From Ampullaceana balthica (Eukaryota; Mollusca; Gastropoda; Lymnaeidae), in the NCBI GenBank assembly GCA_944989445.1, contig CALYLW010001385.1:1-64000 (forward strand): a DNA stretch of 64,000 nt, written 5' to 3'. Positions 11,201 to 24,236 of this stretch are shown one piece after another. Position 1 is the first letter of the stretch. Each line of letters starts with the position of its first letter. Both the position numbers and the translations under genes were made by a program. Below the pieces are notes generated by a model. The model saw only the letters and a program-made list of their open reading frames with translations. It had not been told where the DNA came from and ran no database searches.

Positions 11201-11720
11201 ATGATGGCGGGCGTTCATTGACTAACAGTAAGATTTTAAGTAACAAGAGAGGGCCGGTTTACGATGGCCGTGAGAAAGGGGGAAAAGGCAATAACAAAAG
11301 TGGCAGTGCAAAAATGATCCTTCTTATAAATTTACGTGACAAAACACCAATTCAAGTAATGCGCGTTGTTCCTACAAGAATTCCAATCAGCGCGCCACAC
11401 ACACTCTGGTGCGACAGTGTAATTTTTTTCCTGACCCTGATCTATATAATTATTCTAATGCTTTCTTTTCACAACGCAAAATTGGTATGCGTCAATTTTT
11501 AAATGTACATAAAATAAAGGAGAATAATGAAATAAAAAAATGAAAAAAAAGAAGGAAAAAAAAACGGGAAAAGTCTTAATTAGTGTTGCTTGACTAACAT
11601 GTTACACACCATTTTGATCGTGAGAGTTGTGCGTCTAACTTATGGTTCATTAAACCAAATGTATGAAAAAGCAGACGTAGTGACGCAGGAAAGTTAGCAT
11701 GTGAAGATACACTTTTTTGG
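11201..11720. other. non-coding, A-rich
   Basis: No gene recognised. A-rich runs occur around 11515-11570. Confidence 0.5.
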
Positions 11721-11724
11721 CACG

Positions 11725-11900
11725 GGTTCATAATAGCGACTTCAAAATAGCGACTGTCATAATAGCGACTTCAAAATAGCGACTGTATCAAAAGAGCGAC
11801 TGTCATAATAGCGACTTCAAAATAGCGACTGTCATAATAGCGACTTCAAAATAGCGACTGTATCAAAAGAGCTACTGTCATAACCACGACTTCACCGCAT
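11725..11900. repeat. short-unit array of ATAGCGACTTCAAA words
   Basis: Alternating words CATAATAGCGACTTC, AAAATAGCGACTG and TATCAAAAGAGCGACTG. The 14-17-bp units resemble in style the repetitive TIR of the element at 3293, so this may be an isolated transposon end. No partner end was found. Confidence 0.7.
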
Positions 11901-12469
11901 AGCTATTCTTGTCCAACCGTTCACCTAACACAGTGGTTTCAAACTTTTTTGACACAGGTACCTTTATAAAGGACTATCTGAACCACATTGCCTTTTTATT
12001 ATCCGATTACATCGGATTGGGGGGGGGGTGGAGTTGGATAGGTTTGGAAGGACTTGCTCCCTCAGAGGAGTGGTGCATTTATCACAATTATGAATTCGCA
12101 CTTAATGTTGACTGGTTTTCAGTGTATATACTTTTTAGTGGTAAATTAAACGTTGAAAATAAAATTTTCATGCTGTTTTTAATACGACTAAAACGTGGGG
12201 CGGGTGCTTATGAGGTTTAACATATGCAGTTCACTCATTCTCTCACTTATTCTCTCATTTGCATTCTAAATTATAAATCTTTAACTTTTATACCAAACAC
12301 ACGCCCCACGTTTTTAGTCATATTAAATAAAAGTACTTAAACTTAAAAGTTTTAAATTATTTTCTTCTTTTTAGTCCACTTATAAAAACGTGGTTTTTAA
12401 AAATCCATTTTTTACCTTTATTTATTCAAACTAGTGTACGGTCCTGAGCATGTAAAGTGAGAGTTTGTT

Positions 12470-12664
12470 TAAGTGGATCACTTTACCTCATGATGGCTGA
12501 TCTGTTGTCAATGAAGGTTTTTGAAGTGGATCACTTTACCAGATGATGGCTGATCTGTTGTCAATGAAGGTTTTTGAAGTGGATCACTTTACCAGATGAT
12601 CGCTGATCTGTTGTCAAGGAAGGTTTTTGAAGTGGATCACTTTACCAGCTGATCGCTGACCTGA
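12470..12664. repeat. 53-bp tandem repeat, about 3.6 copies
   Basis: Units begin AAGTGGATCACTTTACC and contain GGCTGATCTGTTGTCAA. Each unit holds a GTGGATCAC inverted repeat. Confidence 0.92.
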
Positions 12665-13322
12665 CATCTACCCTTGAAGAACTTTGGGGATATGATAAAA
12701 AGGAAATTAACCCCTATAAGATTTTTAAAAAAATCATGCACTTTGTCAGAGAAACATCGAGAAATATTATTATTATCTTCCTGAATTAACTCACGAAATT
12801 TACTCCACAATGAGACATTGCGTGAAGGGACATGGGGATCGAAATCTCCGCTGGCGGGAGGTGGGGGCGGCGCAGCAAAGCCAGAATTTAAACGCCCCTT
12901 TCAATGAGATACCAAAAATTTTAATCAGCGATTGAATTTTTGAAATGTATTTCAATTTGTATTACTCTTATTTCATGTCTGACAATGAAATGTCTCTTAC
13001 TTCATCTTAGGAGTGAGGTGGAGTCATTTAGGAAAGTATTTTTTCCATAAGCGATCAACTTCACTGTATGTACTTTACTTTTAAGTTTTTTGGTAGTCAA
13101 TTCTTAAAAGTCACACACAATACACGAGAGCCGCTTCGCGTATCCCCCATGCCAAACCATACATACACAAATAAATACATGTATCATTATAGCACATATC
13201 TGATGACGGCGTCCTCGTTACATGTGCGGAACATGTCATAATGTGATACTTTCACGCGAGGCATGCGATGAGGAGGGATCACTTAGTTAAGACTCCAGAA
13301 ATAAGTTGGAGTTAAAGTGTCT
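12665..13322. other. non-coding, nothing recognised
   Basis: No tandem array, element end or gene-like frame. Confidence 0.5.
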
Positions 13323-14127
13323 CTGCCAGGGTGTCAGTGTGAACCATCTGCCAGGGTGTCAGTGTGAACCATCTGCCAGGGTGTCAGTGTGAACCATCTG
13401 CCAGGGTGTCAGTGTGAACCATCTGCCAGGGTGTCAGTGTGAACCATCTGCCAGGGTGTCAGTGTGAACCATCTGCCAGGGTGTCAGTGTGAACCATCTG
13501 CCAGGGTGTCAGTGTGAACCATCTGCCAGGGTGTCAGTGTGAACCATCTGCCAGGGTGTCAGTGTGAACCATCTGCCAGGGTGTCAGTGTGAACCATCTG
13601 CCAGGGTGTCAGTGTGAACCATCTGCCAGGGTGTCAGTGTGAACCATCTGCCAGGGTGTCAGTGTGAACCATCTGCCAGGGTGTCAGTGTGAACCATCTG
13701 CCAGGGTGTCAGTGTGAACCATCTGCCAGGGTGTCAGTGTGAACCATCTGCCAGGGTGTCAGTGTGAACCATCTGCCAGGGTGTCAGTGTGAACCATCTG
13801 CCAGGGTGTCAGTGTGAACCATCTGCCAGGGTGTCAGTGTGAACCATCTGCCAGGGTGTCAGTGTGAACCATCTGCCAGGGTGTCAGTGTGAAGCATCTG
13901 CCAGGGTGTCAGTGTGAACCATCTGCCAGGGTGTCAGTGTGAACCATCTGCCAGGGTGTCAGTGTGAACCATCTGCCAGGGTGTCAGTGTGAACCATCTG
14001 CCAGGGTGTCAGTGTGAACCATCTGCCAGGGTGTCAGTGTGAACCATCTGCCAGGGTGTCAGTGTGAACCATCTGCCAGGGTGTCAGTGTGAACCATCTG
14101 CCAGGGTGTCAGTGTGAACCATCTGCC
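13323..14127. repeat. 25-bp minisatellite, about 32 copies, nearly invariant
   Basis: Units are CTGCCAGGGTGTC followed by AGTGTGAACCAT. Reading through the 805 bp I find a single substitution (AAGCAT for AACCAT at about 13894). Such uniformity indicates very recent expansion or strong homogenisation. Confidence 0.98.
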
Positions 14128-14228
14128 ATCGTGCGGTCATGCTGCAGTGGTGAGTTATTTATGTGGGTGAATATTTTTCATTTGTTATTTAGGTGGGGCA
14201 CTCAGAGTGTTCATTTCATTAGGTTCAT

Positions 14229-16571
14229 AAACACAACCTGCCATTGAGACATAGAAACACAACCTGTCACTGAGACATAGAAACACAACCTGTCACTGAG
14301 ACATAGAAACACAACCTGTCACTGAGACATAGAAACACAACCCTCACTGAGACATAGAAACACAACCTGTCACTGAGACATAGAAACACAACCTGTCACT
14401 GAGACATAGAAACATAACCTGTCACTGAGACATAGAAACACAACCTGTCACTGAGACATAGAAACACAACCTGTCACTGAGACATAGAAACACAACCTGC
14501 CACTGAGACATAGAAACACAAACCTGTCACTGAGACATAGAAACACAAACCTGTCACTAAGACATAGAAACACAACCTGTCACTGAGACATAGAAACATA
14601 ACCTGCCACTGAGACATAGAAACACAACCTGTCACTGAGACATAGAAACACAACCTGCCACTGAGACATAGAAACACAACCTGCCACTGAGACATAGAAA
14701 CACAACCTGCCACTGAGACATAGAAACACAACCTGTCACTGAGACATAGAAACACAACCTGTCACTGAGACATAGAAACACAACCTGTCACTGAGACATA
14801 GAAACACAAACCTGTCACTAAGACATAGAAACACAACCTGTCACTGAGACATAGAAACACAACCTGCCACTGAGACATAGAAACACAAACCTGTCACTAA
14901 GACATAGAAACACAAACCTGTCACTGAGACATAGAAACACAACCTGTCACTAAGACATAGAAACACAAACCTGTCACTAAGACATAGAAACACAACCTGT
15001 CACTGAGACATAGAAACACAACCTGCCACTGAGACATAGAAACACAAACCTGTCACTAAGACATAGAAACACAACCTGTCACTAAGACATAGAAACACAA
15101 CCTGCCACTGAGACATAGAAACACAACCTGCCACTGAGACATAGAAACACAACCTGCCACTAAGACATAGAAACACAACCTGCCACTCAGACATAGAAAC
15201 ACAACCTGCCACTAAGACATAGAAACACAACCTGCCACTGAGACATAGAAACACAACCTGCCACTGAGACATAGAAACACAACCTGCCACTAAGACATAG
15301 AAACACAACCTGTCACTAAGACATAGAAACACAACCTGTCACTAAGACATAGAAACACAACCTGCCACTAAGACATAGAAACACAACCTGCCACTGAGAC
15401 ATAGAAACACAACCTGCCACTAAGACATAGAAACACAACCTGCCACTAAGACATAGAAACACAACCTGCCACTAAGACATAGAAACACAACCTGCCACTG
15501 AGACATAGAAACACAACCTGCCACTAAGACATAGAAACACAACTTGCCACTCAGACATAGAAACACAACCTGCCACTAAGACATAGAAACACAACCTGCC
15601 ACTCAGACATAGAAACACAACCTGCCACTAAGACATAGAAACACAACCTGCCACTAAGACATAGAAACACAACCTGCCACTAAGACATAGAAACACAACT
15701 TGCCACTAGACATAGAAACACAACTTGCCACTCAGACATAGAAACACAACTTGCCACTCAGACATAGAAACACAACCTGCCACTCAGACATAGAAACACA
15801 ACCTGCCACTCAGACATAGAAACACAACCTGCCACTAAGACATAGAAACACAACCTGCCACTCAGACATAGAAACACAACTTGCCACTCAGACATAGAAA
15901 CACAACCTGCCACTAAGACATAGAAACACAACTTGCCACTCAGACATAGAAACACAACCTGCCACTCAGACATAGAAACACAACTTGCCACTCAGACATA
16001 GAAACACAACTTGCCACTAAGACATAGAAACACAACTTGCCACTCAGACATAGAAACACAACTTGCCACTCAGACATAGAAACACAACTTGCCACTCAGA
16101 CATAGAAACACAACTTGCCACTCAGACATAGAAACACAACTTGCCACTCAGACATAGAAACACAACTTGCCACTCAGACATAGAAACACAACTTGCCACT
16201 CAGACATAGAAACACAACTTGCCACTCAGACATAGAAACACAACTTGCCACTCAGACATAGAAACACAACCTGCCACTAAGACATAGAAACACAACCTGC
16301 CACTCAGACATAGAAACACAACCTGCCACTAAGACATAGAAACACAACTTGCCACTCAGACATAGAAACACAACCTGCCACTAAGACATAGAAACACAAC
16401 TTGCCACTCAGACATAGAAACACAACCTGCCACTCAGACATAGAAACACAACTTGCCACTCAGACATAGAAACACAACTTGCCACTCAGACATAGAAACA
16501 CAACCTGCCACTCAGACATACAAACACAACCTGCCACTAAGACATACAAACACAATCTGCAATTGAGACAT
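14229..16571. repeat. 26-bp minisatellite, about 90 copies, graded variants
   Basis: The core unit is GACATAGAAACACAAC followed by CTGYCACTNA. Variants are zoned: GTCACTGAG on the left, 27-bp units with one extra A around 14520-15060, GCCACTAAG in the middle, TTGCCACTCAG on the right (almost pure at 16030-16260). Cys/Val/Ser-rich minus-strand frames are array artefacts; three periods make 78 bp, giving a 26-residue repeat. Confidence 0.98.
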
Positions 16572-18477
16572 CAATAGAGTGGTCAGGAAGAATCAATTCG
16601 TATTCAAGTCATATCTTTTAATAATTTTTAGCATTGTCCCCGCAATTCAGGGGTGGCTCTTGTATTTCGGGGCCCAGCCTTTGTTTGTCGAGTGCCGACG
16701 CTGGCATTTCGGAACCCCCCTAACCGAAAAAAAACAGTTTTTAACCTCTTTAAGTTTTTTTGCTGACCTAATGGCTTTGAAATTGTCACAAACTTTTTAA
16801 ATTATCAGATTCATGCTGGTTCATATTCAATCCGTGTGTCTGCGGATACCTCATTAATATGAGCCAACGTTTTGTTGATTACACTTATAAAGAGTTTTAA
16901 TAATTCTGCCACCCCTTCCCCACTGTCAATTTTCTCAGCGTTCGTACAATGTTGCCAAACACGTGTGTGTTGAGGGTATGTTTCGGCCCGGGTGCTAGTT
17001 TTCGTGGAATGCAGGCACAAATGTTTTTAAGCCACCAGGCTTCTTAAATGTTGCCGTCGTGTCTCAAACTATCCCAAGACTTGTTGGTCCCACGCCTTCA
17101 AACTATCTGAACTCTCGCTGACCAAATGTCTACAAAATATCTGAACTTTCGATTACTAAATGTCTACGAACAGGTGACACTCTTACATGTACAACATTCG
17201 GAGAAGTGCGAGTCGATTCTTCTCTATCACAATCAGTGGTGACCTCCTTCCCTCTTACACCCCATACACTTATAACGATAATATAACACTATTAAATGCA
17301 CCAATACTGAACAACAGGCCTACCAATCAATAATCACTTCGTTTCTATGTACTAACAATGAATATTATAGCACTAATGAATGCATCCATACTATTAAACA
17401 ACATTCCTGCCAGTATTGACTTCATTTCTATGTACTAACAATGATATTATAGCACTAATGAATACATCAATACTATAAACTTTTAACAACAGCCCAACCG
17501 ATTATTCTTCTGTTTCTGTGTTGGTATTTCTACCCACACCTCCCCCACGCCACACCGGGAGGTGTAGTATGTGTTCAGTAGAGCTATTCCATTAATATAT
17601 AGTTAATCTCGAGTTTACTCTTCAATCTCTTTTACGTCGTGTAACTCCTTTGTGTGTGTGTGGGGGGGGGGTTGGTGGTGGGGGGGGGCATTGAACAGAA
17701 CGCGACCATCGCCACGTCAATCTCCGTTTGATTCAGACCATGTCAATGAAATGTTAAAAGTGATTACCTCGGCGTAACCGCTTAATATTATATTAAAAGA
17801 GCTCAAAGACCAGGCATCAGGAAGTAACGTGTTGACTGTGGCACTTAAGATCACCCCTCACCCCAGCCACCACCACCGCCGCCCCGTCAAAGCACGCCGC
17901 CCCGTCAAAGCACGCCGCATTTGTTCAGGTGACGTCGTCCCGACGAGTGACCAATTCGCTCATGCTGTTGACGGAATTGACTGAGACGAGGTGGCAATGC
18001 GAGCGTGGAGCACGTGTAGGTTTAAAAGTTTTGACAGCCCCGGGTACATGGAGGGGTCAGCTGTGCAGTGAGGGGGCAGGCGGGGCGGGGCGGGGGGTCT
18101 AAGTGCTACGGTCACTGCATCATTTAACTGGTACACGTTGAAGGCCGGGAAGTGTGATTTAATTTGTAACTATGGATTCTTGAGGGTAGAAGTTCATTTC
18201 AGTTGCATACACCGTGTTGGTTAAAATAATTATATAAAAAAAAACGAATCATTTTTGATAGTGATAAAAACTACTGTTGCAGACGTTTACAATATTCTAA
18301 TGTTTATAATGGTGGACAATTTGAGCATGGATTATAGTTAGCTAAAATTAAATTATTGAATTTTTAAAAAAAAATTGTTCGTAGTTATATCTTCCCATTG
18401 CAATAAAATAAAATTTAAAAAAATTGATAGTGATAAAAAATACTGTTGAAGACGAGTACAATATTCTAATATTTATA
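16572..18477. other. non-coding with local duplications
   Basis: No gene recognised. Contains an 18-bp direct repeat (CGCCCCGTCAAAGCACGC, twice near 17880-17920), G-runs near 17660 and 18085, and the repeat listed at 17270-17500. Confidence 0.5.
17270..17500. repeat. 82-bp degenerate tandem repeat, 2-3 copies
   Basis: Shared words TTTCTATGTACTAACAATG and ATTATAGCACTAATGAAT recur about 82 bp apart. Confidence 0.8.
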
Positions 18478-18535
18478 CAGCGCCGTAGCTAGAACTTTTG
18501 CCGCCCGGGGCGTTCTCCAATTTGCCGCCCTTTTA

Positions 18536-18936
18536 GGGGCCGTCCATAAATGACGTCAAGCACCTGGGGGGGGGCGGGGGTATCACACATTTGTGACGAT
18601 GTGTGACGAGGGGGATGTGTGTTTAATAAATGTGACGCGCAACTTTAAAAAAAGTTTCACTGAAATATTTGATTACTGACTCTTTAGTTAATGATGTTTT
18701 ACATGGCTTCAATCGTGTTACGATATTTTATTGCAGCCTTATACTAAATACGTAGTTAAATGACAAAAATTGATTTGAAACATGCTCATTTTCAAATAGA
18801 AAATACGGCTTTTATGGGGGGGGGGCCGCAAAGCTTTGTGACGTCATGTTGAAAACAGGGTCTAAGTTTTTATGACGACGTGTGACGAGAGTGAAAAATC
18901 ACCCAAAATAGGGTGATGTCCTTTAAGGATGGCCCC
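18536..18936. mobile_element. GGGGCCGTCCATAAATGACGTCA MITE, copy 1 (Harbinger-like)
   Basis: Inverted ends GGGGCCGTCCATAAATGACG and, reversed, GGGGCCATCCTTAAAGGAC. Flanked by TTA on both sides (18533-18535, 18937-18939). A 3-bp TWA duplication is typical of PIF/Harbinger, which is why I place it there; no transposase is present. The interior words GTGTGACGAGGGGG and GCTTTGTGACGTCAT recur in the copy at 61703. It sits about 55 bp inside hAT copy A, so it is younger. Confidence 0.85.
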
Positions 18937-19442
18937 TTAAGTCAATCATATGATTGATTTTATAAATTAATAAACATGAATAAATAATTGTAATTCAGGC
19001 GAAGCAGAGAGGAAACATTTTTATCATTGCATGCCAAGCTTATGTAAGCAGCAATAAAATACGCCGCATAAAATGATATACCTATAAATACACAACTTAT
19101 AAAATACAAGATACCTTTTTTAAAGACCACAAGAAAGTTACTGAGGTACCCCCCTCCCCCGAGACAAAACATATTCCAAATTAACATCCAAAAAAATGAT
19201 TACCAATTAATTATGACTTTATTTTGTATGCATAGAGTTTTAATTTTTGTTTAACAAACAAAGAAAGTGAATGCATTAGTATGTAACCATATTTCTACAT
19301 TTACTTTACTAACTTTCATAGAAGAAAAATCGTGTATTATGCTATTAAAATTTCTAATTTTTTGTAATATCTTGTTCTATGGATAATACTGCAAGATTTT
19401 GTAGTCTTAAATCCCTTATTGTGGAACAGAGATATTTTTTAA

Positions 19443-20114
19443 ATCAATTTTAGTTTGAAGAAGCTCCTTTCACAACTAGCGACATTAAAATAGAAATTGT
19501 TGAAAACATTCTTAGCAAAATTACTATGTTGTGTACAGAATTTTTTAATCTATACTGTTGAATAAATTGTAATAGATCAAGTGGTCTTTCCCCCTGTTTT
19601 TCTAACGTAATGTCTCTTCTTGTAGTGTATGTAAAGCCATAAAAACCTGGATCATTTTTTTCTCTCAATATTGAAATTTTCTTTATCAATGTCAAAACAG
19701 TAATTTATTTGATATTTAAATTCCTCATTTAGTAGGTTACATGGTATTATATGGTATTATACACGAATATTTGCTTGCAAGGATATGCACCTGATCAAAT
19801 GGTTCTTTTATTTACTTTTATAATATTCTATCCATGGATAAAAACAGTTCTCGCACTTCTTGTTTTAAAGATAGAACCACTTCTTCTGAATTTTCCCCAC
19901 TCATATCTTTTCTCCTTCTAACTCGGCGTTCAGTTGATATCTCCAACTCTTCACAAATTGTTTTGGCTGATATAACAGCATTTTGTATTAGTACATCTCT
20001 TTGTTCCATGAAATGGGTTTGCATTATTTTTTTTAAAAAAAAAGACGGGTTGCCATGAATTGAGATAGCATAGAGAAGAAAAATATTGCATTGAATTGGG
20101 TAAAATTCCAGCAT
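19443..20114 (-). pseudogene. hAT transposase remnants, copy A
   Basis: Two open pieces on the minus strand. The upstream piece (19818-20114) contains AKTICEELEI and RRVRRRKDM, typical of the middle of ZMYM1-like/DUF4371 hAT transposases. The downstream piece (19450-19695) contains VHNIVILLRMF, then shifts frame into VASCERSFFKLKLI (about 19443-19483), the C-terminal hAT signature. Frameshifts and stops make it non-functional. Confidence 0.88.
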
Positions 20115-20167
20115 CTGATCTCGTTTTTACCAGTTAATTCTTCCATATATTTTTAGTATTTTTTAGT

Positions 20168-20415
20168 TTTATTTTAATCACCTTTGTTACAATGTTTTGT
20201 TTTATTCAACTTTGTTACAATGTCTCATTTTAATCACCTTTGTTACAATGTCTCATTTTAATCACCTTTGTTACAATGTTTTGTTTTAATTTTCATCACC
20301 TTTGTTACAATGTCTCATTTTAATCACCTTTGTTACAATGTCTCATTTTAATCACCTTTGTTACAATGTCTCATTTTAATCACCCTTGTTACAATGTCTC
20401 ATTTTAATCACCTAT
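20168..20415. repeat. 28-bp tandem repeat, about 9 copies
   Basis: Units contain TTTGTTACAATGTCTCA and TTTTAATCACC. It lies just beyond the last recognisable hAT copy A sequence. Confidence 0.95.
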
Positions 20416-21770
20416 TCGTCTTTGTTATGTTACCGATTCCGATGAACAGGGAAAAAAAATTCTCTAAATGGTAACGTTATAATTTTTTTTATCACATTAC
20501 GAAAGCAAATCTCGGAAAGTCTTTAAATACGTGACAAGCACTTACCCCCCCAACCCCCCCATAATCACTGCGCTTCCAAGCGTTTCCTCCGTGTCACCCT
20601 ATGCACCCCAACCCCACACGTCGTGAAGATAAAGAGGGACCTATACGTTGTGACAGAATCCCCTCCAATAAACTAGCAGTCCATTAATATTAACACACTC
20701 AACAACAAAAGGAGTGCTTCCTGCTTCTAGCGAATTCCTTTTTTTTTCAAGCGAAAAAGCGCTGTCTATCTTCTCTCTGCTATGTTCTGCGAAGGGTTCT
20801 GAATTGGCAACGTGTGTACCCTAACTTTGACGTGAGCTCTATCGTGTATTTTATTTTTTTATTTGATACTTAATTTTGACATCAATTAAACATCACGTGA
20901 CGCCGCGTCAGATATTAAAATGTTGTCTAGGTTTTGCGGCGGTTTCCTGCAAATGGAGCAGATTAACTCATAATTAAAGGTTACGAAAGCAAATAAAACG
21001 TAGCTTTGAGAATCACTCATCGGATCCCCGGACCGACTCGGGTCGATGACTGTCATTGTTGTGTACTTGGGGATCGTGGTGGGGGTTAGGAATGGTGGGG
21101 GGGGGGAATTATTTTTGTCTCTCCTATATAAACTCAGCGTGGTCACTTTCGAGCTGCCAGTCCCGTGCCTGACACTGACAAGATCTCAGGTGACCCGATA
21201 TAGCGATGACTGAATCTGCGGTCAGATGTTGATGAGAAAAAAAAATCCAGCCGTTTAAATTTACATATGTTATTTCTCTTTTTGTCACCCCCGAACTCTG
21301 AAATTCTCTAGCATTACACGTTCGTAGTATTCCTACTACAAAGGTCTTCAAACGACAATAAAAACAACACATCTCTTAAAACTTCACTTTTCAAAATTAT
21401 CAATCAAACATGTGCCTCACTGATAAAGGAAGCTTCTGTATACCATCATGTCATTATGTGTTATATGTTTTGTTTAATCGGGATATGAATATTTTAAATT
21501 GAATGAATTTATAAATACATGTTTGAATATTTTTCGTGACAAGCGCGGCGAACCTAGCTGCTAGCTGGAATACCGTGCTGTATAAGTTCACAAATTGTTA
21601 TTATTATTGTAGAAGAGCTAATTGGTTTTAAGAAAAAAGGACTCACCTTCAACCCGTGATGTTTACGGCACAACCGTTTCTTGCCGATGGCTTGTTGAGT
21701 ATTCTATCATCTTTTTTTCGACCCATTTATTACTTGCGCTGATTGTGCTCTATTTCGGGCTGTCGTTGTT
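20416..21770. other. non-coding, nothing recognised
   Basis: Short frames on the minus strand show no domain. G-run near 21095. Confidence 0.5.
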
Positions 21771-22266
21771 TATAAATCCTTTATATTAACTGCTTGATTG
21801 TTTGCCGAAAAAAATTTGATACATTTTTAACTCACTTACTCGTAAGCTAGCGAGCTGAAATTTTGCAGGCAGACAGACTCGTGCCGATGATAAAAATGAT
21901 GTATCAAAATTTCAGATCGATCGCATGTGCTGTAATTAAATTTTTGAAATTTTAGATTATCTTTATTTATCTCTAAGTATTATGTTAATTTTTCAGATAG
22001 AATGTCGTGGTGCGTATTATATTGAAAGATATTTTTAATACTTTCCTGTTACGCAATTCGATGCGTATTATATTGATGATACACAGCTGTTAAAAAAATA
22101 TATTCCCGATCGGTGCGCATCATATTAAACATTTTTTACGAGACAAAAATACAATTTTGGATTTGTGTATTGTCGTGCGCTGCGTACTATAATGAACATT
22201 CTTTTAGTTATGTCTCTTATATAAAGGATTTATAGTCAAAAACTAGTTTTTTGCGGGTTTTTTTAT
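21771..22266 (+). repeat. unnamed dispersed repeat, copy 2
   Basis: Starts TATAAATCCTTTATATTAAC and ends ATATAAAGGATTTATAGTC. It contains TGAAATTTTGCAGG paired with CAAAATTTCAGATCGATCG, and four variants of GTGCGTATTATATTGAA. Same family as copies at 3.5, 26.5, 39.1 and 40.1 kb. Confidence 0.85.
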
Positions 22267-22495
22267 TGTGTTTGTTTTTTTATTTTAATCTCACTATCAC
22301 ACTTAATCTTATCCCCAATCTGTTTTAGAAGCTAATGGTTCTAGGGCCTAGACCTAGAATTGTATTTTAAAAGCCTGATATGAAGAAAAGGCAGGGGCAT
22401 AGGGGTTGGATGCCCCCCCCCCTACACACACACCTCGGGCATAATGCTTATGTTAATTAAATGATGGTCAAAAGTTGTTGATTGCTGATGAGAAG

Positions 22496-22556
22496 GGGCG
22501 CAAAAATCATCCAGCTCTGGGCCCCGGGTGGCATCAACACTAGCTACGCTACATCA
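22496..22556. mobile_element. isolated transposon terminus (hAT-like)
   Basis: Reads, reversed, TAGCGTAGCTAGTGTTGATG and CCACCCGGGGC, which is related to the CAGTGGCGTAGCTAG termini of hAT copies A and B but not identical. No partner end was found within the window. Confidence 0.5.
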
Positions 22557-22849
22557 CCCAAAAGGATTCAACTTGGACATATGAAAGTATTTACTAAGAG
22601 AAACAAATAACAATCCTCTCTATAATGTTATGATGACTTCAATAGGCGGGGGAAACAGAGCACTGGTTTTGGTATTCTGGTGAAGTTTGCTACGTGAAGG
22701 ATCGTTTTGTCAAGTAAGTCTTTAAGGTGGGAAGTTTGCGCATAGCAGCTGACATCGTTGGATGTGGATGAACGTTGTGTAGAGTAAATGAGCTGTGATT
22801 TGTATTGTGCGGGATGCAAGCAGTGAGATGCAGCATGTCATGTATGTAG

Positions 22850-23850
22850 AGTGTGTTAGGAAAAGATGTGTAACTTACAAGTCTCAAGACAGTGTCAGGA
22901 AATGGTGTGTAACGTAACATACTCAAGCCAGTGTCAGGAAATGGTGTGTAACGTAACACACTCAAGCCAGTGTCAGGAAATGGTGTGTAACGTAACACCC
23001 TCAAAATAGTGCCAGGAAATGGTGTGTAACGTAACACACTCAAGCCAGTGTCAGGAAATGGTGTGTAACGCAACACACTCAAAATAGTGCCCGGAAATGG
23101 TGTGTAACGTAACATACTCAAGACAGTGTCAGGAAAAAGTGAGTAACGAACATACTCAAAACAGTGTCGAAAAAGTGGTAACGTAACATACTCAAAACAG
23201 TGTCCGGAAATGGTGTGTAACGTAACATACTCAAGGCAGTGTCAGAAAATGGTGTGTAACGTAACATACTCAAAGCAGTGTCAGAAAATGGTGTGTAACG
23301 TAACATACTCAAAGCATTGTCAGAAAATGGTGTGTAACGTAACATACTCAAAGCAGTGTCAGAAAATGGTGTGTAACGTAACATACTCAAAGCAGTGTCA
23401 GAAAAATGGTGTGTAACGTAACATACTCAAAGCAGTGTCAGAAAATGGTGTGTAACGTAACATACTCAAAGCAGTGTCAGAAAATGGTGTGTAACGTAAC
23501 ATACTCAAAGCAGTGTCAGAAAATGGTGTGTAACGTAACATACTCAAAGCAGTGTCAGAAAATGGTGTGTAACGTAACATACTCAAAGCAGTGTCAGAAA
23601 ATGGTGTGTAACGTAACATACTCAAGCAGTGTCAGAAAATGGTGTGTAACGTAACATACTCAAAGCAGTGTCAGAAAATGGTGTGTAACGTAACATACTC
23701 AAAGCAGTGTCTGAAAATGGTGTGTAACGTAACATACTCAAAGCAGTGTCAGAAAATGGTGTGTAACGTAACATACTCAAAGCAGTGTCAGAAAATGGTG
23801 TGTAACGTAACATACTCAAGGCAGTGTCAGGAAATGGTGTTTAACCTAAG
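22850..23850. repeat. 39-bp minisatellite, about 25 copies
   Basis: Units contain GGTGTGTAACGTAACATAC and TCAAAGCAGTGTCAGAAAAT. The left quarter is more divergent (CAAGCCAGTGTCAGGAAAT, CAAAATAGTGCCAGG); the right is more uniform. As 39 is a multiple of 3, 13-residue repeat frames appear on both strands; these are artefacts. Confidence 0.97.
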
Positions 23851-24029
23851 TTCAACCATCAAGAGCCGCGTGGAAATACTAATTCTGTACATTGTATTTT
23901 CTAATGCAAAATCGTATTCTCGGAATTTCTAAGTACATGTGTACTTTCTACTTTCATTATTAACTAGTTGCATTTTTTCCTTCAAAATTTATATCTAAAA
24001 TGTTATTTCACCCATTCACCCTGTTCCTT

Positions 24030-24130
24030 TTTTAAAATTTATATTTATATATTTTTTTAAATTAAAAATTTATATTTATATATTTTTTTAAAATTTATAT
24101 TTATATATTTTTTTAAAATTTGTATTCTAA
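24030..24130. repeat. AT-rich tandem repeat, about 4 units
   Basis: Units of about 30-35 bp like TTTAAAATTTATATTTATAT, just before the SINE tail. Confidence 0.7.
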
Positions 24131-24169
24131 AAAGCAAATTTAATGACATTTTATAAACAACACCTTATC

Positions 24170-24187
24170 AATAATATAATAATAATA

Positions 24188-24236
<49 letters not shown>

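Larger units (their letters stand above)
18478..20130 (-). mobile_element. hAT element copy A (DUF4371/ZMYM1-like), right end not found
   Basis: Begins CAGCGCCGTAGCTAG and GCCGCCCGGGGCG, matching the left terminus of copy B at 27738. The interior aligns with copy B over more than 1 kb (shared words ATAAATTAATAAACAT, GGAGAAGCTCC-like, TAGTAGGTTACATGG, ATTTTCCCCACTCA). It is interrupted by the MITE at 18536-18936. No matching right terminus is visible, so this copy is truncated or rearranged near the 28-bp array at 20168. Confidence 0.85.

Noticed and set aside
11930..12220. hAT terminus CAGTGGTTTCAAACTTTTTTG
   Set aside because: Resembles a Charlie-type end, but I found no opposite end or flanking duplication.
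13323..14127. CRISPR-like array
   Set aside because: Units are directly contiguous with no unique spacers, and the genome is eukaryotic. The same holds for all other arrays here.
14474..15991. Cys/Val/Ser-rich minus-strand proteins in the 26-bp array
   Set aside because: Three periods make 78 bp, so any stop-free phase stays open; breaks occur wherever a unit changes length.
22496..22556. Right end of hAT copy A
   Set aside because: Its terminus (GTTGATGCCACCCGGGGC) differs from copy B's right end, so it belongs to another family.
22690..23932. LRYTPFSDTALSM-type and VCNVTYSKQCQKM-type repeat proteins on both strands
   Set aside because: 39-bp array artefacts; simultaneous openness on both strands argues against coding.
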